Shown: positions 18,853 through 28,171, counted from the first letter of the stretch. The stretch is 64,000 nt of DNA from Pseudomonas berkeleyensis (GCF_014109765.1 NZ_CP059139.1:558001-622000), one strand, 5' to 3'. A program made the numbers and translations. Notes: generated from the sequence alone by a model not told the origin.

Positions 18853-19800
18853 CTACGAAGCTGGCCGCTCGTGGCGATCCTGGCTGGGGCTGGCGGTGAA
18901 GCGTTTGCGGTAACTGCGCGAGAAATACGAGGCCGAGTCGAAGCCGCAGGCCAGGCTTACCTCCAGCACGCTGAGATCGCTCTGGCGCAGCAGCTGGCGC
19001 GCCTTGTCCAGACGCAGGCCGAGGTAGAAGGCTGACGGCGTGGTAGCCAGATGATAGCGAAACAGCCGCTCCAATTGACGTATGGTAATGCCTACCCGTT
19101 CGGCCAGTTCTTCGCAGGGCAGGGGCTGTTCGCATTGGCGCTCCATCTCGCCGATCACCCGCACCAGTTTCTTGTTGTGCAGGTCATAGCGGCTGGCGAT
19201 CTGCATGCGCTGGTGATCCAGGCGGGTACGGATGCGGCTGACCACGAACTGTTCCGACACCTGCACGGCCAATGGCTCGCCATATTCCTGGCCGATCAGG
19301 CCGAGCATCAGATCGAGGCTGCTGGTGCCACCCGCGCTGGTGATGCGCTTGCCGTCGATCTCGAACAGTTCCTGGGTGACCAGCAGTGCCGGGTAGCGTT
19401 CCCGAAAGGCGTCGATGGCCTCCCAGTGCAGGGTCAGGCGCTGATGCTGGAACAGCCCGGCTTCGGCCAGCACGAAGCTGCCGGTATCGATGCCGCCCAG
19501 AATCGCCAGTTCAGGCTCGCGCCGTTGCAGCCAGTGCGCCAGATGCGCGTCGTAATGGGCCAGTGGCTCGAAACCGGCGATCACGAACAGCGCGCGCGCC
19601 TCCTCAGGCAGCTCCAGGCCGCCATCGACGTTGAGCGACATGCCGTTGCTGGCCTGCACGGCGTTGCCGTCCTGGCTGAGCAGGCGCCAGCGATAGAGTT
19701 CGCCACGAAAGCGATTGGCCACCCGCAGCGGCTCGATGGCCGACATCAGACCCATCATGGAAAAGCCGGGTAGCAGCAGGAAGCAGAAGGTCTGGGGCAT
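18853..19800 (-). CDS. cdhR: AraC-family activator of carnitine catabolism
   Basis: A 315-residue regulator of the same architecture as GbdR: DJ-1/PfpI-like N-terminus (FCFLLLPGFSMMGLMSAIEPLR) and C-terminal AraC domain (CEELAERVGITIRQLERLF, CGFDSASYFSRSYRKRF). The start at 19800 gives the family N-terminus; the frame extends upstream only through a REPIN, so those 24 residues are rejected. No good Shine-Dalgarno is visible. Divergent from caiX-cdhCAB, the arrangement in P. aeruginosa where CdhR senses carnitine and activates that operon. Confidence 0.9.
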   Translation of the reverse strand: MPQTFCFLLLPGFSMMGLMSAIEPLRVANRFRGELYRWRLLSQDGNAVQASNGMSLNVDGGLELPEEARALFVIAGFEPLAHYDAHLAHWLQRREPELAILGGIDTGSFVLAEAGLFQHQRLTLHWEAIDAFRERYPALLVTQELFEIDGKRITSAGGTSSLDLMLGLIGQEYGEPLAVQVSEQFVVSRIRTRLDHQRMQIASRYDLHNKKLVRVIGEMERQCEQPLPCEELAERVGITIRQLERLFRYHLATTPSAFYLGLRLDKARQLLRQSDLSVLEVSLACGFDSASYFSRSYRKRFTASPSQDRHERPAS

Positions 19801-19830
19801 ACGCTTATTGCGCCAGTACTGGAGTGGTCG

Positions 19831-19881
19831 GTAGCCCGGATGCAATCCGGGAGCTGGATTCCCGGATTGCATCCGGGCTAC
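19831..19881. repeat. REPIN, GTAGCCCGGATG family
   Basis: GTAGCCCGGATGCAATCC-GGG (19831-19851), spacer of nine bases, and its reverse complement (19861-19881); 30 bases upstream of the cdhR start. Confidence 0.9.
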
Positions 19882-20054
19882 GGCATGTTCGATCCAAATA
19901 GGAACGGCCAGACATTAATACGCCAGTACGGCCCCTGTGCAAACAAGTGGTCGACATAGGTCAATCAAGCGTCGTCCAAGTGCGAATAACCCACTGGAGC
20001 GAAGCGTAAGGTGGTTTCATCGGGAGACAAGGTTCCCGAGCACGGTGGGGGCCA

Positions 20055-20209
20055 AGAACCTATCCACGATCTGCTGCGCGTCGGCGCTACTGCGTTAAAA
20101 ACAAGCTCGAAATGCTCATGTACAAAAGTACAGTCGCCCGCGACTCCGACCTTTCCTCGCTTGTTTTTGCCTTGTATTGCTCTAGCTCGCGAGATCGTGA
20201 ACAGGTTCT
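20055..20209. repeat. Structured intergenic repeat, copy B
   Basis: A 155-base fold-back element, opposite in orientation to copy A. Outer arms AGAACCTATCCACGATCT (20055-20072) and AGATCGTGAACAGGTTCT (20192-20209) pair at 16 of 18 positions. Inner stem AAAAACAAGC (20097-20106) with GCTTGTTTTT (20159-20168); apical stem TGTAC-AAAA-GTACA (20119-20132); an extra stem GTCGC-CC-GCGAC (20133-20144). It ends 53 bases before caiX. Confidence 0.8.
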
Positions 20210-20262
20210 GGGTCTCTAGAAAAAAGAAATAGAACCGCTGTGACACGATGAGGAGCACCCAG

Positions 20263-21195
20263 ATGAAAGGTCTTACCGCGCTGGCCGCGTGCTGCACCCT
20301 GAGCCTGTTCAGTACCTCCCTGCTGGCCGATGATGCCAGTTGTAAAACCGTTCGAATCGGCGCCGTTGGCTGGACCGACGTGGTTGCCACCACCGCTGTC
20401 GCCAGCGAATTGCTGCAGGGGCTCGGTTACGAAACCAAGCAGACCCAGGCATCGCAACAGATCATCTTCGCCGGTATCCAGAAGGGGCAGATCGACGCCT
20501 TCCTCGGCTACTGGAAGCCGATCATGGATGACAACATCAAGCCCTTCCTCGACGCTGGCGCAGTCAAGGTCGCCGCCGAGCCGTCGTTGAACGATGCCGT
20601 GGCGGTACTTGCGGTACCGAGCTACACCGCCGACAAGGGCCTCAAGACCCTGGCCGATATCGCCAAGTTCAAGGACGAGCTGGACGGCAAGATCTATGGC
20701 ATCGAAGCCGGTTCGGGCGCCAATACGGCGATCCAGAAGATGATCGACTCCAACCAGTTCGGTCTGGGTGGCTTCAAGCTGGTGGAGTCCAGCGAGGCAG
20801 GCATGCTCGCCGCCGTCGGCCGCGCCGCGCGTAACGAGAAACCCGTGGTGTTCTTTGGCTGGAAGCCGCACCCGATGAACCTGTCGATGCAGATCACCTA
20901 CCTGACCGGAACCGAGGACGTGTTCGGCCCCAATGACGGCGCCGCCACCGTGTCCACCGTCACTGCACCGGACTATGCCGAGCGCTGCCCCAACGCCAAC
21001 CGTCTGCTCACCAGCCTGCGCTTTACCAGCGAGCAGGAGGCCGAGCTGATGCAGCCGATCATGGATCGCAAGGCGCCAGCGCAGGTGGCGCGTGACTGGA
21101 TCAAGGCCAATCCGCAGGTGGTCGAAGCCTGGCTCGATGGCGTCACCACCCTCGACGGCAAGCCGGCCAATACGGCACTGGTCGCCGGCAACTGA
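20263..21195 (+). CDS. caiX: Carnitine ABC substrate-binding protein
   Basis: A 310-residue OpuAC-family binding protein with a signal peptide cut near LLADDA. It shares GWTDVVATTAVASELL, FLGYW, IEAGSGAN, GWKPHPMN and the GPND-GAA pocket with CbcX. AGGAG lies 7 bases before the ATG at 20263, which decides this start over one 15 bases upstream. First gene of caiX-cdhC-cdhA-cdhB and divergent from cdhR. CaiX in P. aeruginosa binds carnitine and uses the CbcWV core, consistent with the absence of a permease here. Confidence 0.92.
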   Translation: MKGLTALAACCTLSLFSTSLLADDASCKTVRIGAVGWTDVVATTAVASELLQGLGYETKQTQASQQIIFAGIQKGQIDAFLGYWKPIMDDNIKPFLDAGAVKVAAEPSLNDAVAVLAVPSYTADKGLKTLADIAKFKDELDGKIYGIEAGSGANTAIQKMIDSNQFGLGGFKLVESSEAGMLAAVGRAARNEKPVVFFGWKPHPMNLSMQITYLTGTEDVFGPNDGAATVSTVTAPDYAERCPNANRLLTSLRFTSEQEAELMQPIMDRKAPAQVARDWIKANPQVVEAWLDGVTTLDGKPANTALVAGN

Positions 21196-21291
21196 CATCA
21201 GGGAGCCGGGTTGCCCGGCGCCCATTCCCCCTATTCAAGGTCTGCGGCCATGCCGTCGGCCCCCGTTCGCCCCTGGAAAGGACAGTCGAAG

Positions 21292-22179
21292 ATGAATTAC
21301 GAAGTTATCGTCACCTGCGCGGTGACTGGTGCTGGCGATACTGTCGGCAAACACCCCGCGATCCCGGTCACGCCCAAGGAAATCGCCGCCGCCGCCATCG
21401 AGGCAGCCAAAGCCGGCGCCACCGTCGCCCACTGCCATGTGCGCGACCCGCAGACCGGCAAGCCAAGCCGCGATGTGGCGCTGTACCGTGAGGTGGTCGA
21501 GCGTATTCGTGAAAGCGATACCGACGTGATCATCAACCTCACCGCTGGCATGGGTGGCGATCTGGAGATCGGCAAGGGTGAGCAGCCGCTAGAGTTCGGA
21601 ACCGGCACCGATCTGGTCGGGCCGATCACCCGGCTGGCGCACGTCGAGGAACTGCTGCCGGAAATCTGCACCCTGGACTGCGGCACGCTGAATTTCGGCG
21701 ACGGCGACTTCATCTACGTCTCCACCCCTGCGCAACTGCGTGCCGGCGCCAAGCGCATTACCGAACTGGGGGTGAAGGCCGAACTGGAAATCTTCGACAC
21801 CGGCCACCTGTGGTTCGCTAAGCAGATGATCAAGGAAGGCCTGCTGGACGACCCGCTGATCCAGCTGTGCCTGGGCATTCCATGGGGCGCGCCGGCCGAT
21901 ACCACCACCATGAAGGCCATGGCTGACAGCCTGCCGTCAGGCATCACCTGGGCCGGCTTCGGTATTGGCCGCATGCAGATGCCGATGGTCGCCCAGGCCA
22001 TGCTGCTCGGCGGGCATGTGCGCGTTGGGCTGGAGGACAACATCTGGCTGGATCGCGGCGTGCACGCCAGCAACGGCCAGTTGGTCGAGCGCGCCATCGA
22101 GATCATCGAGCGCCTCGGCGGCCGCGCCCTGAGCCCGGCCGAGGGCCGGGAAAAGATGAAGCTCAAACCCCGACGCTGA
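21292..22179 (+). CDS. cdhC: 3-Dehydrocarnitine cleavage enzyme (BKACE family)
   Basis: A 295-residue beta-keto acid cleavage enzyme (DUF849). It condenses 3-dehydrocarnitine with acetyl-CoA to give betainyl-CoA and acetoacetate. Family signatures seen: [10 protein letters not shown] at the start, [28 protein letters not shown] (metal-binding HxH), LTAGMGGD, and the C-terminal [16 protein letters not shown]. The start at 21292 is chosen for GAAAGGA upstream and family length. Second gene after caiX, 96 bases on. Confidence 0.93.
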   Translation: MNYEVIVTCAVTGAGDTVGKHPAIPVTPKEIAAAAIEAAKAGATVAHCHVRDPQTGKPSRDVALYREVVERIRESDTDVIINLTAGMGGDLEIGKGEQPLEFGTGTDLVGPITRLAHVEELLPEICTLDCGTLNFGDGDFIYVSTPAQLRAGAKRITELGVKAELEIFDTGHLWFAKQMIKEGLLDDPLIQLCLGIPWGAPADTTTMKAMADSLPSGITWAGFGIGRMQMPMVAQAMLLGGHVRVGLEDNIWLDRGVHASNGQLVERAIEIIERLGGRALSPAEGREKMKLKPRR

Positions 22180-22190
22180 TACCGCTTTCT

Positions 22191-22216
22191 CCCCTCTCCC
22201 GCTTGCGGGAGAGGGG
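22191..22216. repeat. 26-base dyad repeat, copy 1
   Basis: CCCCTCTCCCGC-TT-GCGGGAGAGGGG, a perfect 12-bp stem after cdhC. An identical copy lies at 23336-23361 after cdhA. No U-run follows, so it is a dispersed palindrome more than an ordinary terminator. Confidence 0.85.
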
Positions 22217-22239
22217 CAGGGGCGTATGCCCAGCGCCCC

Positions 22240-22299
22240 GTAGCCCGGATGCAATCCGGGGCATTCCCTACGCCAATCCCCGGATTGCATCCGGGCTAC
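22240..22299. repeat. REPIN, GTAGCCCGGATG family
   Basis: Inverted pair 22240-22260 and 22279-22299 with an 18-base spacer between cdhC and cdhA. The cdhA ribosome-binding site AAGGA begins only a few bases after its end. Confidence 0.9.
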
Positions 22300-22315
22300 A
22301 TACAAGGAACCCGAG

Positions 22316-23281
22316 ATGACCTTCGTCACCGATATCAAAACCTTCGCCGCCCTTGGCACCGGCGTGATCGGCGCCGGCTGGATCGCCCGTGCCCTGGCCC
22401 ATGGCCTCGACGTGATCGCCTGGGATCCGGCGCCTGGCGCCGAGCAGGCGCTGCGCACGCGTCTGGCCAATGCCTGGCCGGCGCTGGAAAAACAGGGCCT
22501 GGCGCCCGGTGCTTCGCTGGATCGCCTGCGTTTCGTCGACAGTATCGAGGAATGCGTGCGCGATGCCGACTTCATCCAGGAAAGCGCGCCCGAGCGCCTC
22601 GACCTCAAGTGCGAGCTGCACGCCAAGATCAGTGCTGCGGCACGCCCCGACGTGCTGATCGGCTCCAGCACCTCGGGACTTTTGCCCAGCGAGTTCTACG
22701 CAGATTCCACGCATCCCGAGCGCTGCGTGGTCGGTCATCCCTTCAACCCGGTGTACCTGTTGCCGCTGGTGGAAGTGGTGGGCGGGGCGAAGACTGCACC
22801 CGCAGCGGTGCAGGCGGCGATCACGGTGTACGAGTCGCTGGGCATGCGCCCCTTGCATGTGCGCAAGGAAGTGCCAGGGTTTATCGCTGACCGTCTGCTC
22901 GAGGCGTTGTGGCGTGAGGCGTTGCACCTGGTCAACGACGGCGTGGCGACCACAGGCGAGATCGACGACGCGATCCGCTTCGGCGCCGGTCTGCGCTGGT
23001 CGTTCATGGGCAGCTTCCTGACCTACACCCTGGCCGGTGGCCCAGCTGGCATGCGCCACTTCATGGCCCAGTTTGGCCCGGCTTTGAAGCTGCCCTGGAC
23101 GTACCTGGAGGCACCGGAACTGACCGAGGGGCTTATCGATGCGGTGGTCGAAGGCACTGCCGAACAGCAGGGCGAACGCAGCCTGGATGCCCTGGAGCGC
23201 TATCGCGATGATTGCCTCTTGGCGGTGCTGGAAGCGATTCGCCAGACCAAGGCCAAGCATGGCTTTGAATTCGCCGAGTAA
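22316..23281 (+). CDS. cdhA: L-carnitine 3-dehydrogenase
   Basis: A 321-residue NAD-dependent dehydrogenase of the 3-hydroxyacyl-CoA dehydrogenase superfamily. It oxidises L-carnitine to 3-dehydrocarnitine. The Rossmann motif [17 protein letters not shown] (about 11-27), [22 protein letters not shown] and [20 protein letters not shown] with the catalytic His-Pro-Phe-Asn are all visible. AAGGAACCCGAG precedes the ATG. The first enzymatic step of carnitine breakdown, placed between cdhC and the thioesterase. Confidence 0.93.
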   Translation: MTFVTDIKTFAALGTGVIGAGWIARALAHGLDVIAWDPAPGAEQALRTRLANAWPALEKQGLAPGASLDRLRFVDSIEECVRDADFIQESAPERLDLKCELHAKISAAARPDVLIGSSTSGLLPSEFYADSTHPERCVVGHPFNPVYLLPLVEVVGGAKTAPAAVQAAITVYESLGMRPLHVRKEVPGFIADRLLEALWREALHLVNDGVATTGEIDDAIRFGAGLRWSFMGSFLTYTLAGGPAGMRHFMAQFGPALKLPWTYLEAPELTEGLIDAVVEGTAEQQGERSLDALERYRDDCLLAVLEAIRQTKAKHGFEFAE

Positions 23282-23294
23282 CCGAGTCATGCCC

Positions 23295-23315
23295 GGTGCG
23301 CACGGCGCACCCTAC
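23295..23315. repeat. Single REP unit, GTAGGGTGCGCC family
   Basis: Reverse-oriented unit ending GGCGCACCCTAC just after the cdhA stop; unpaired. Confidence 0.7.
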
Positions 23316-23335
23316 AGACCGACTCCTATCTAGCT

Positions 23336-23361
23336 CCCCTCTCCCGCTTGCGGGAGAGGGG
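23336..23361. repeat. 26-base dyad repeat, copy 2
   Basis: Identical to the dyad at 22191-22216 (CCCCTCTCCCGC, TT, reverse complement). It ends 17 bases before the cdhB start, so it overlaps the leader of that cistron. Confidence 0.85.
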
Positions 23362-23378
23362 CTTATCGGAAGACGAAC

Positions 23379-23852
23379 ATGAGTCTGCCAACCTATCGCA
23401 CCGCCATCGCCCCCGATTGGGTCGACTACAACGGCCATCTGCGTGATGCTTTCTATCTGCTGATTTTCAGCCATGCAACCGATGCGCTGATGGACATGCT
23501 GGGCCTGGACGAAACCGGTCGCGCTCGCACCGGCCACACCCTGTACACCCTGGAGTGCCACCTCAACTTCCTGGCGGAGGTGAAGGAGGGCGAGCGCGTG
23601 GAAGTTCGTACTCAACTGCTGGCCCACGACGCCAAGCGCCTGCATATCCATCATGGCCTTTATCGGCCGGGCGAAGAGGCCAGTCTGGCGGAAAGCGAAC
23701 AGATGCTGATGAACATCGACATCGCTACCGGCCGCGCCGCGCCTTTCGATGAGCAGGTGGCCGAGCGGGTGGCGCGCCTGGCTGCCGAGCAGCAGAACCT
23801 GCAACGCCCTGCCTGTGTCGGGCGTGTCATTGGCCTGCGCCGCGCTTCGTAG
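23379..23852 (+). CDS. cdhB: Betainyl-CoA thioesterase
   Basis: A 157-residue hotdog-fold acyl-CoA thioesterase of the 4-hydroxybenzoyl-CoA thioesterase type: DWVDYNGHLRDAFYLLIFSHATD carries the Asp-x-x-x-x-x-H motif. It would hydrolyse betainyl-CoA made by CdhC to glycine betaine and CoA. GGAAGA lies before the start. Last gene of the carnitine operon; the next gene converges on it. Confidence 0.88.
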   Translation: MSLPTYRTAIAPDWVDYNGHLRDAFYLLIFSHATDALMDMLGLDETGRARTGHTLYTLECHLNFLAEVKEGERVEVRTQLLAHDAKRLHIHHGLYRPGEEASLAESEQMLMNIDIATGRAAPFDEQVAERVARLAAEQQNLQRPACVGRVIGLRRAS

Positions 23853-23871
23853 GGGGTCGCGGGGCCGCCCA

Positions 23872-23908
23872 GGTTGCGCGCACCAGCGTCACTGCCCGCG
23901 CAGCAACC
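23872..23908. terminator. Possible terminator between cdhB and the YkgJ gene
   Basis: GGTTGCGCGC / CGCGCAGCAACC form an imperfect stem with a bulge, followed on plus by CTTATTTGG. Position between converging genes supports it; the long loop weakens it. Confidence 0.35.
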
Positions 23909-23909
23909 C

Positions 23910-24305
23910 TTATTTGGGCTTATACGCGCAATACCCCGGCCGTGGGCCGACCTTGGGATGATGGCGGCAGGTGTCCGGGCGTTTGTCGTAGACGGTGCAC
24001 AGGCGTGTCTTGCGATCCAGGAACAGGCAGTCGTTGTTGGACATGCGGATCAGGGTGAAGATGCCTGACTTCTGATTGAAGCGCTCGACGATGCCGTCTT
24101 TCTGCAGACGCTTGGCGATGTTCTTCGGCGGTTCGCTGCGCTCGAATTCGTCCACCAGCTCCAGGCGAATCAGGTCGTTCAGGCGCACCTCCACTGGCAT
24201 AGTGCAGCAGCTGGACATGCAGCTGTGGCACATGTCGGCAGTGTATTTGGCCCAGGTTTCCAGGCGGTCGATCTCTGCTGCGGCTATCAGGCGGGGTTTT
24301 ATCAT
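23910..24305 (-). CDS. YkgJ-family cysteine-cluster protein
   Basis: A 131-residue protein with the CxxCxxxCC cluster CHSCMSSCC near residue 26 and later cysteines (NDCLFLD, RLCTVYDKRPDTCRHHP, GYC), the UPF0153/YkgJ pattern thought to bind a zinc ion or iron-sulfur cluster. The family includes proteins that mature or protect metalloenzymes, but the role of most members is unknown. It converges on cdhB and is likely unrelated to carnitine use. Upstream Shine-Dalgarno is poor. Confidence 0.85.
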   Translation of the reverse strand: MIKPRLIAAAEIDRLETWAKYTADMCHSCMSSCCTMPVEVRLNDLIRLELVDEFERSEPPKNIAKRLQKDGIVERFNQKSGIFTLIRMSNNDCLFLDRKTRLCTVYDKRPDTCRHHPKVGPRPGYCAYKPK

Positions 24306-24330
24306 GATGCTCGGGAGGCCTGTCTTCTGC

Positions 24331-24366
24331 GGCGGACTGTTCGCTTCGCGCCCGAGTCCGCCCTAC
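24331..24366. repeat. REP-like palindrome, GGCGGACT family
   Basis: GGCGGACT (24331-24338) pairs with AGTCCGCC (24355-24362), ending CCCTAC, with TTCGC next to the loop. A second member is at 36007-36042. It lies in the 260-base gap before the DUF2339 gene, in which no clear promoter was found. Confidence 0.65.
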
Positions 24367-24565
24367 GGTCACGGGGCGGCGATAATAGCGGGCGCGTGGC
24401 GTTTGTGAAGCACCGGCTGGCGGTTGCGTCTTTTCCGTTGTGCCTGTGAACCGTTTAGCAGTCGTCTCTCTGGGTGTTGATAGATGCGCCCTCTATACTG
24501 GTGCCCGCCTCGGGTGGCCGGCAGGAGTGCGAGGCGACATCTACCTCAGGATTGGGACATAACGC

Positions 24566-27500
24566 ATGCAATGGATTTTCATGCTGGTCGGTTTGGTGCT
24601 CGGTGCGGGTGTCAGTGAATCGGCCACCGGAGCGCTTCTCGGCGGCCTGATAGGCCTCAGCCTGGGCCAGGCGCTGCGTCTGCAAGGGCTGGAGCAGCGT
24701 AATGCTCAGCTGGCTGCGCAGCTCAAGGAGTTCGCCGCGCGTTTCGAGCATGGTACTCGCGCCATTCACGAACGGCTGGTCAAGGTCGAGCAGGGCGAGC
24801 GAGGTGAGCCAGAACCAGCCCCGCCTCAAGCGCCTGTCGAACTCGTTGCCAGCTCCGCGCCCGAACCCCAGCCCGAGCCGGTCGTTGCCGAAGAGCCTCT
24901 GCCGGAACTGGACTGGACGCTGGAACCGTTGCCGGAAATCGAAACGCCTCCTGCCACTGAACCTGTGCCGCTGGCTGCCCAGGTCGCCCTCGAACCTCAA
25001 CCAGCAGCGCAGCAAAGCCCTTGGCGCGAGCAAGCGCCGCGTGAGCCGAACCTGATCGAGCGTGGCATCGCCGCGGCCAAAGCCTGGCTATTTGGCGGCA
25101 ACACCGTGCTGCGGGTCGGCGTGGTGTTGCTGTTCCTCGGTCTGGCCTTCCTCCTGCGTTACGCCACCGAAGGCGTCGAGGTGCCGGTAGAGTTGCGTTA
25201 CATGGGCGTAGCCGCCAGCGCTCTAGCGTTGCTTGGCCTGGGTTGGTGGTTACGTCGGCGTAATCGTAATTACGCCCTGGTGCTGCAAGGCACCGGTATC
25301 GCCGTGCTGTACCTGACGGTGTTCGCCGCGATGCGTCTGCATCCGCTGCTCGATCCGGGCATGGCGCTCGGCCTGCTGGTGGCGGTGACGCTATTCTCGG
25401 CGGTTCTCGCCGTGCAGCAGAATGCCCTCGGCCTGGCCGCTGCTGCTGCGCTCGGTGGCTTTGCCGCCCCGATCCTCACGTCTACCGGCAGCGGCAACCA
25501 TGTCGCGTTGTTCTCCTACTTCGCCCTGCTCAACGCCGGCATCTTCGCTATCGCCTGGTTCAAGGCCTGGCGCCTGCTCAACCTGATCGGTTTCGTCGGC
25601 ACCTTCGGTATTGGTTTCGCCTGGGGCTTGCGCTCCTATACGCCCGAGCTGCTGGGCAGCACCCAGCCGTTCCTGATCCTGTTCTTCCTGATGTACGTGG
25701 CCATCGGCCTGCTGTTCGCCCGGCGTACCCTGCGTGATGCGGCGGATGCGCCCGAGTCGCGTGGCGAGTTGCTGCGTTGGTCGCTACGGCGTGGTGACTA
25801 CGTCGATGCCACCACGCTGTTCGGCCCGCCACTGGTCGGTTTCGGCCTGCAGGTAGCGCTGGTGCGGCATATCGAATTCGCCGCCGCGTTCAGCGCCCTT
25901 GGACTGGGGCTGTTCTATCTGCTGCTGGCGCGGGTACTCAAGGCACGTGCCGGTGAACGTGCGCTGCTGCTGGTGGAAACCTGCCTGGCGCTTGGCGTGG
26001 TATTCGCCAGCCTGGCCATTCCGCTCGGGCTCGACGCCCGCTGGACGGCGGCGGCCTGGGCAGTGGAGGGCGCCGGTATCTATTGGCTGGGCTTGCGCCA
26101 GGGCCGGCCGCTGGCGCGCGCTTTTGCCCTGCTGCTGCAGGTGGGAGCGGCTCTGGCCTTTATCAGTGGCCTGGATTATGGCTACGGCAGCCTGCTCGAC
26201 GGTTCGCCGCTGGGCGCGCTGATGCTGGGGGCGGCGCTGCTGTTCAGCTACTGGCAGTTGCGTCAGGCGCCGCAGGCTGCCAGCCCCTGGGAAAACCGCC
26301 TGCTGCCCTGGTTGGGGCTGGCCGGGCTGGCATTCATCTACCTGATTGCGCCGCTGCTGTTCGAGGCGCCCGGCACTGCCATCGCCTGGGCGCTGGCTGG
26401 GTTGGCGACCCTGTTCATCGGCCTGCGTATCGCCGCGCCGAGCTTCGTCTACAGCGCTTTCGCCATCCAGTTGCTCGGCGGCTTGCTGTTCCTCGGGCAG
26501 ATGGCGCTGGATTCGCTGTTTGGCAGTGGCGGTTTCAGCGCCGGCTGGTTCGGCCTGCTGGCGGCGTCGATGGTGGGCTTCGGCCTGATCGCCGGCATGC
26601 TGCTGGCGGCGCGTGATCCACATATTCGTGAGAATCGCCGACTGCTCGGCGCACTGTCCATGGTGATGCTGGTGGGCCTGGTGTTCATCAATCTGGCGGT
26701 GCTGTTCGTGCTGCCCTGGGTGGCGGCTGCCGCAGTCTGGGGAGGTACGGGATTGCTGATTCTCTGGCTGGCGCTTTATCTGCAGCAGCGCGCGGCTTTT
26801 CTGTTCAGCCTGGTATTGCAGGTGTTCGCTGGCCTGGCATTCCTGGCGGCGGGGCCGTTGCTGCTGTCGGGAGTCAGTGGCGAGGGCCTGTCGCCGCTTG
26901 CGCACACCGGTTTCTGGACGCCTGCCGTACTCGGCCTGGCTGCGCAGGTCGGCGCCTGGCGATTGCACAGCCTGAAACGCAATGGAAGGGATACCGGGTT
27001 CGATGGTGCCAGCCTGCAGCGTTTGGGCCAGCTGTTGCTGGCCTGGGGCGCCGCCTGGTGGGCCATGGCCCTGGTCAGTGAGGTGGTGCGCTTCGTGACC
27101 GCGGAGCTGCAGAGCAGCGTCCTGCTGATACTGGCAGCCTTGTCGACATTGATCTGGATGCTGCTGGCACTGCGCACCCGCTGGCGCGAGTTGGCAGTCT
27201 TGTGCAGCCTGCTGGCACCAGTGGCCGGGTTGATCCTGATCCATGCCTGGCATCCCCTCTATCATCCAGCCGCCAATTTCGGCTGGCTGGGGTGGGCTGC
27301 CGTGATCGCGGTGCATCTGCTGGTGCTGCGACGACTGACCGATCTGTTGCCGAGTACGCCTGCCAGTGTTGCCCATGTGCTCGGTTGCTGGTTGCTGCTC
27401 GGGGTGTTGGCGTTGGAGCTGCGCTATCTGTTGCTGAGCCTGTCCGATCATTACAACGCCTGGCGCTGGCTGGGCTGGGCGCTGCTGCCTACCGCCTATC

Positions 27501-28171
27501 TGTGGGCGATGGCGCAGGCACGTCGCTTGCCGTGGCCGGTGGCCGGTTTCGAGCGTGAGTATCGTCTGTGGGCGGCGGCACCGCTAGCGGCGATGATGCT
27601 TGTCTGGTTCTGGCTGGCCAATGCCAATAGCGCCGGCGACAGCGATCCGTTGCCCTATCTGCCGCTGATCAACCCGCTGGAGCTGGGTTTGCTGCTGTGC
27701 CTGGGTGCATTGTTCGTCTGGGCGCGCGATGCCTTGCCGCGCTTTGGTCTGGAGCCGACGCGGGCTCTGCAATTGGTGCAGGGCGTTGCAGGGCTGTCGC
27801 TGTTCGCTCTGCTGACGGTGATGGTGATGCGTACGGCGCACCACTGGGGCGACGTGCCTTGGCACAGTTCGGCCCTGTTCGATTCGATGTTGGTGCAGGC
27901 AGGTCTTTCAATCGTCTGGACGCTGATCGCCCTGGCACTGATGCTGTTCGGTCACCTGCGCGTGCATCGCGAATTGTGGCTGGTCGGCGCTGCGCTGATT
28001 GCCCTGGTGGTGGCCAAGTTGTTCTTCGTCGAGCTGGGTAATCGTGGCGGGCTGGAGCGTATCGTGTCGTTCATCGGTGTCGGCGTGCTGCTCCTGGTGG
28101 TGGGTTATTTCGCACCGTTGCCGCCACGCAAGGCTGAGGAAGCCTCCCCGAACAAGGAGTCGTTATCGTGA
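24566..28171 (+). CDS. DUF2339 giant polytopic membrane protein
   Basis: A 1201-residue inner-membrane protein. An N-terminal hydrophobic hairpin with small residues (about 1-35) is followed by a coiled-coil-like stretch (35-75) and a Pro/Glu-rich linker (80-160). About 1000 residues of almost continuous hydrophobic helices follow, more than 25 by eye, beginning NTVLRVGVVLLFLGLAFLLRYA. The family-typical GGFAAPILTSTGSGNHVALF occurs near residue 300. Cytoplasmic loops are short and basic, consistent with a multi-TM topology. Function unknown. Its stop overlaps the GTG start of the DUF3999 gene by four bases, a pairing known from other genomes. Confidence 0.9.
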   Translation: MQWIFMLVGLVLGAGVSESATGALLGGLIGLSLGQALRLQGLEQRNAQLAAQLKEFAARFEHGTRAIHERLVKVEQGERGEPEPAPPQAPVELVASSAPEPQPEPVVAEEPLPELDWTLEPLPEIETPPATEPVPLAAQVALEPQPAAQQSPWREQAPREPNLIERGIAAAKAWLFGGNTVLRVGVVLLFLGLAFLLRYATEGVEVPVELRYMGVAASALALLGLGWWLRRRNRNYALVLQGTGIAVLYLTVFAAMRLHPLLDPGMALGLLVAVTLFSAVLAVQQNALGLAAAAALGGFAAPILTSTGSGNHVALFSYFALLNAGIFAIAWFKAWRLLNLIGFVGTFGIGFAWGLRSYTPELLGSTQPFLILFFLMYVAIGLLFARRTLRDAADAPESRGELLRWSLRRGDYVDATTLFGPPLVGFGLQVALVRHIEFAAAFSALGLGLFYLLLARVLKARAGERALLLVETCLALGVVFASLAIPLGLDARWTAAAWAVEGAGIYWLGLRQGRPLARAFALLLQVGAALAFISGLDYGYGSLLDGSPLGALMLGAALLFSYWQLRQAPQAASPWENRLLPWLGLAGLAFIYLIAPLLFEAPGTAIAWALAGLATLFIGLRIAAPSFVYSAFAIQLLGGLLFLGQMALDSLFGSGGFSAGWFGLLAASMVGFGLIAGMLLAARDPHIRENRRLLGALSMVMLVGLVFINLAVLFVLPWVAAAAVWGGTGLLILWLALYLQQRAAFLFSLVLQVFAGLAFLAAGPLLLSGVSGEGLSPLAHTGFWTPAVLGLAAQVGAWRLHSLKRNGRDTGFDGASLQRLGQLLLAWGAAWWAMALVSEVVRFVTAELQSSVLLILAALSTLIWMLLALRTRWRELAVLCSLLAPVAGLILIHAWHPLYHPAANFGWLGWAAVIAVHLLVLRRLTDLLPSTPASVAHVLGCWLLLGVLALELRYLLLSLSDHYNAWRWLGWALLPTAYLWAMAQARRLPWPVAGFEREYRLWAAAPLAAMMLVWFWLANANSAGDSDPLPYLPLINPLELGLLLCLGALFVWARDALPRFGLEPTRALQLVQGVAGLSLFALLTVMVMRTAHHWGDVPWHSSALFDSMLVQAGLSIVWTLIALALMLFGHLRVHRELWLVGAALIALVVAKLFFVELGNRGGLERIVSFIGVGVLLLVVGYFAPLPPRKAEEASPNKESLS

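Larger units (their letters stand above)
19801..20262. other. cdhR-caiX divergent intergenic region
   Basis: 462 bases without a gene. It contains a REPIN (19831-19881) near cdhR and structured repeat copy B (20055-20209) near caiX. The remaining native-looking sequence is 19882-20054 and the last 53 bases before caiX. Promoters and the CdhR operator must lie in these stretches, but I could not identify them with confidence. Confidence 0.6.

Noticed and set aside
19801..19872. N-terminal extension of cdhR to 19872
   Set aside because: The extra 24 residues are translated REPIN sequence.
25784..27451. 555-residue minus-strand frame opposite DUF2339
   Set aside because: Gln/Arg/His-rich antisense artefact of a membrane-protein gene; no family features.
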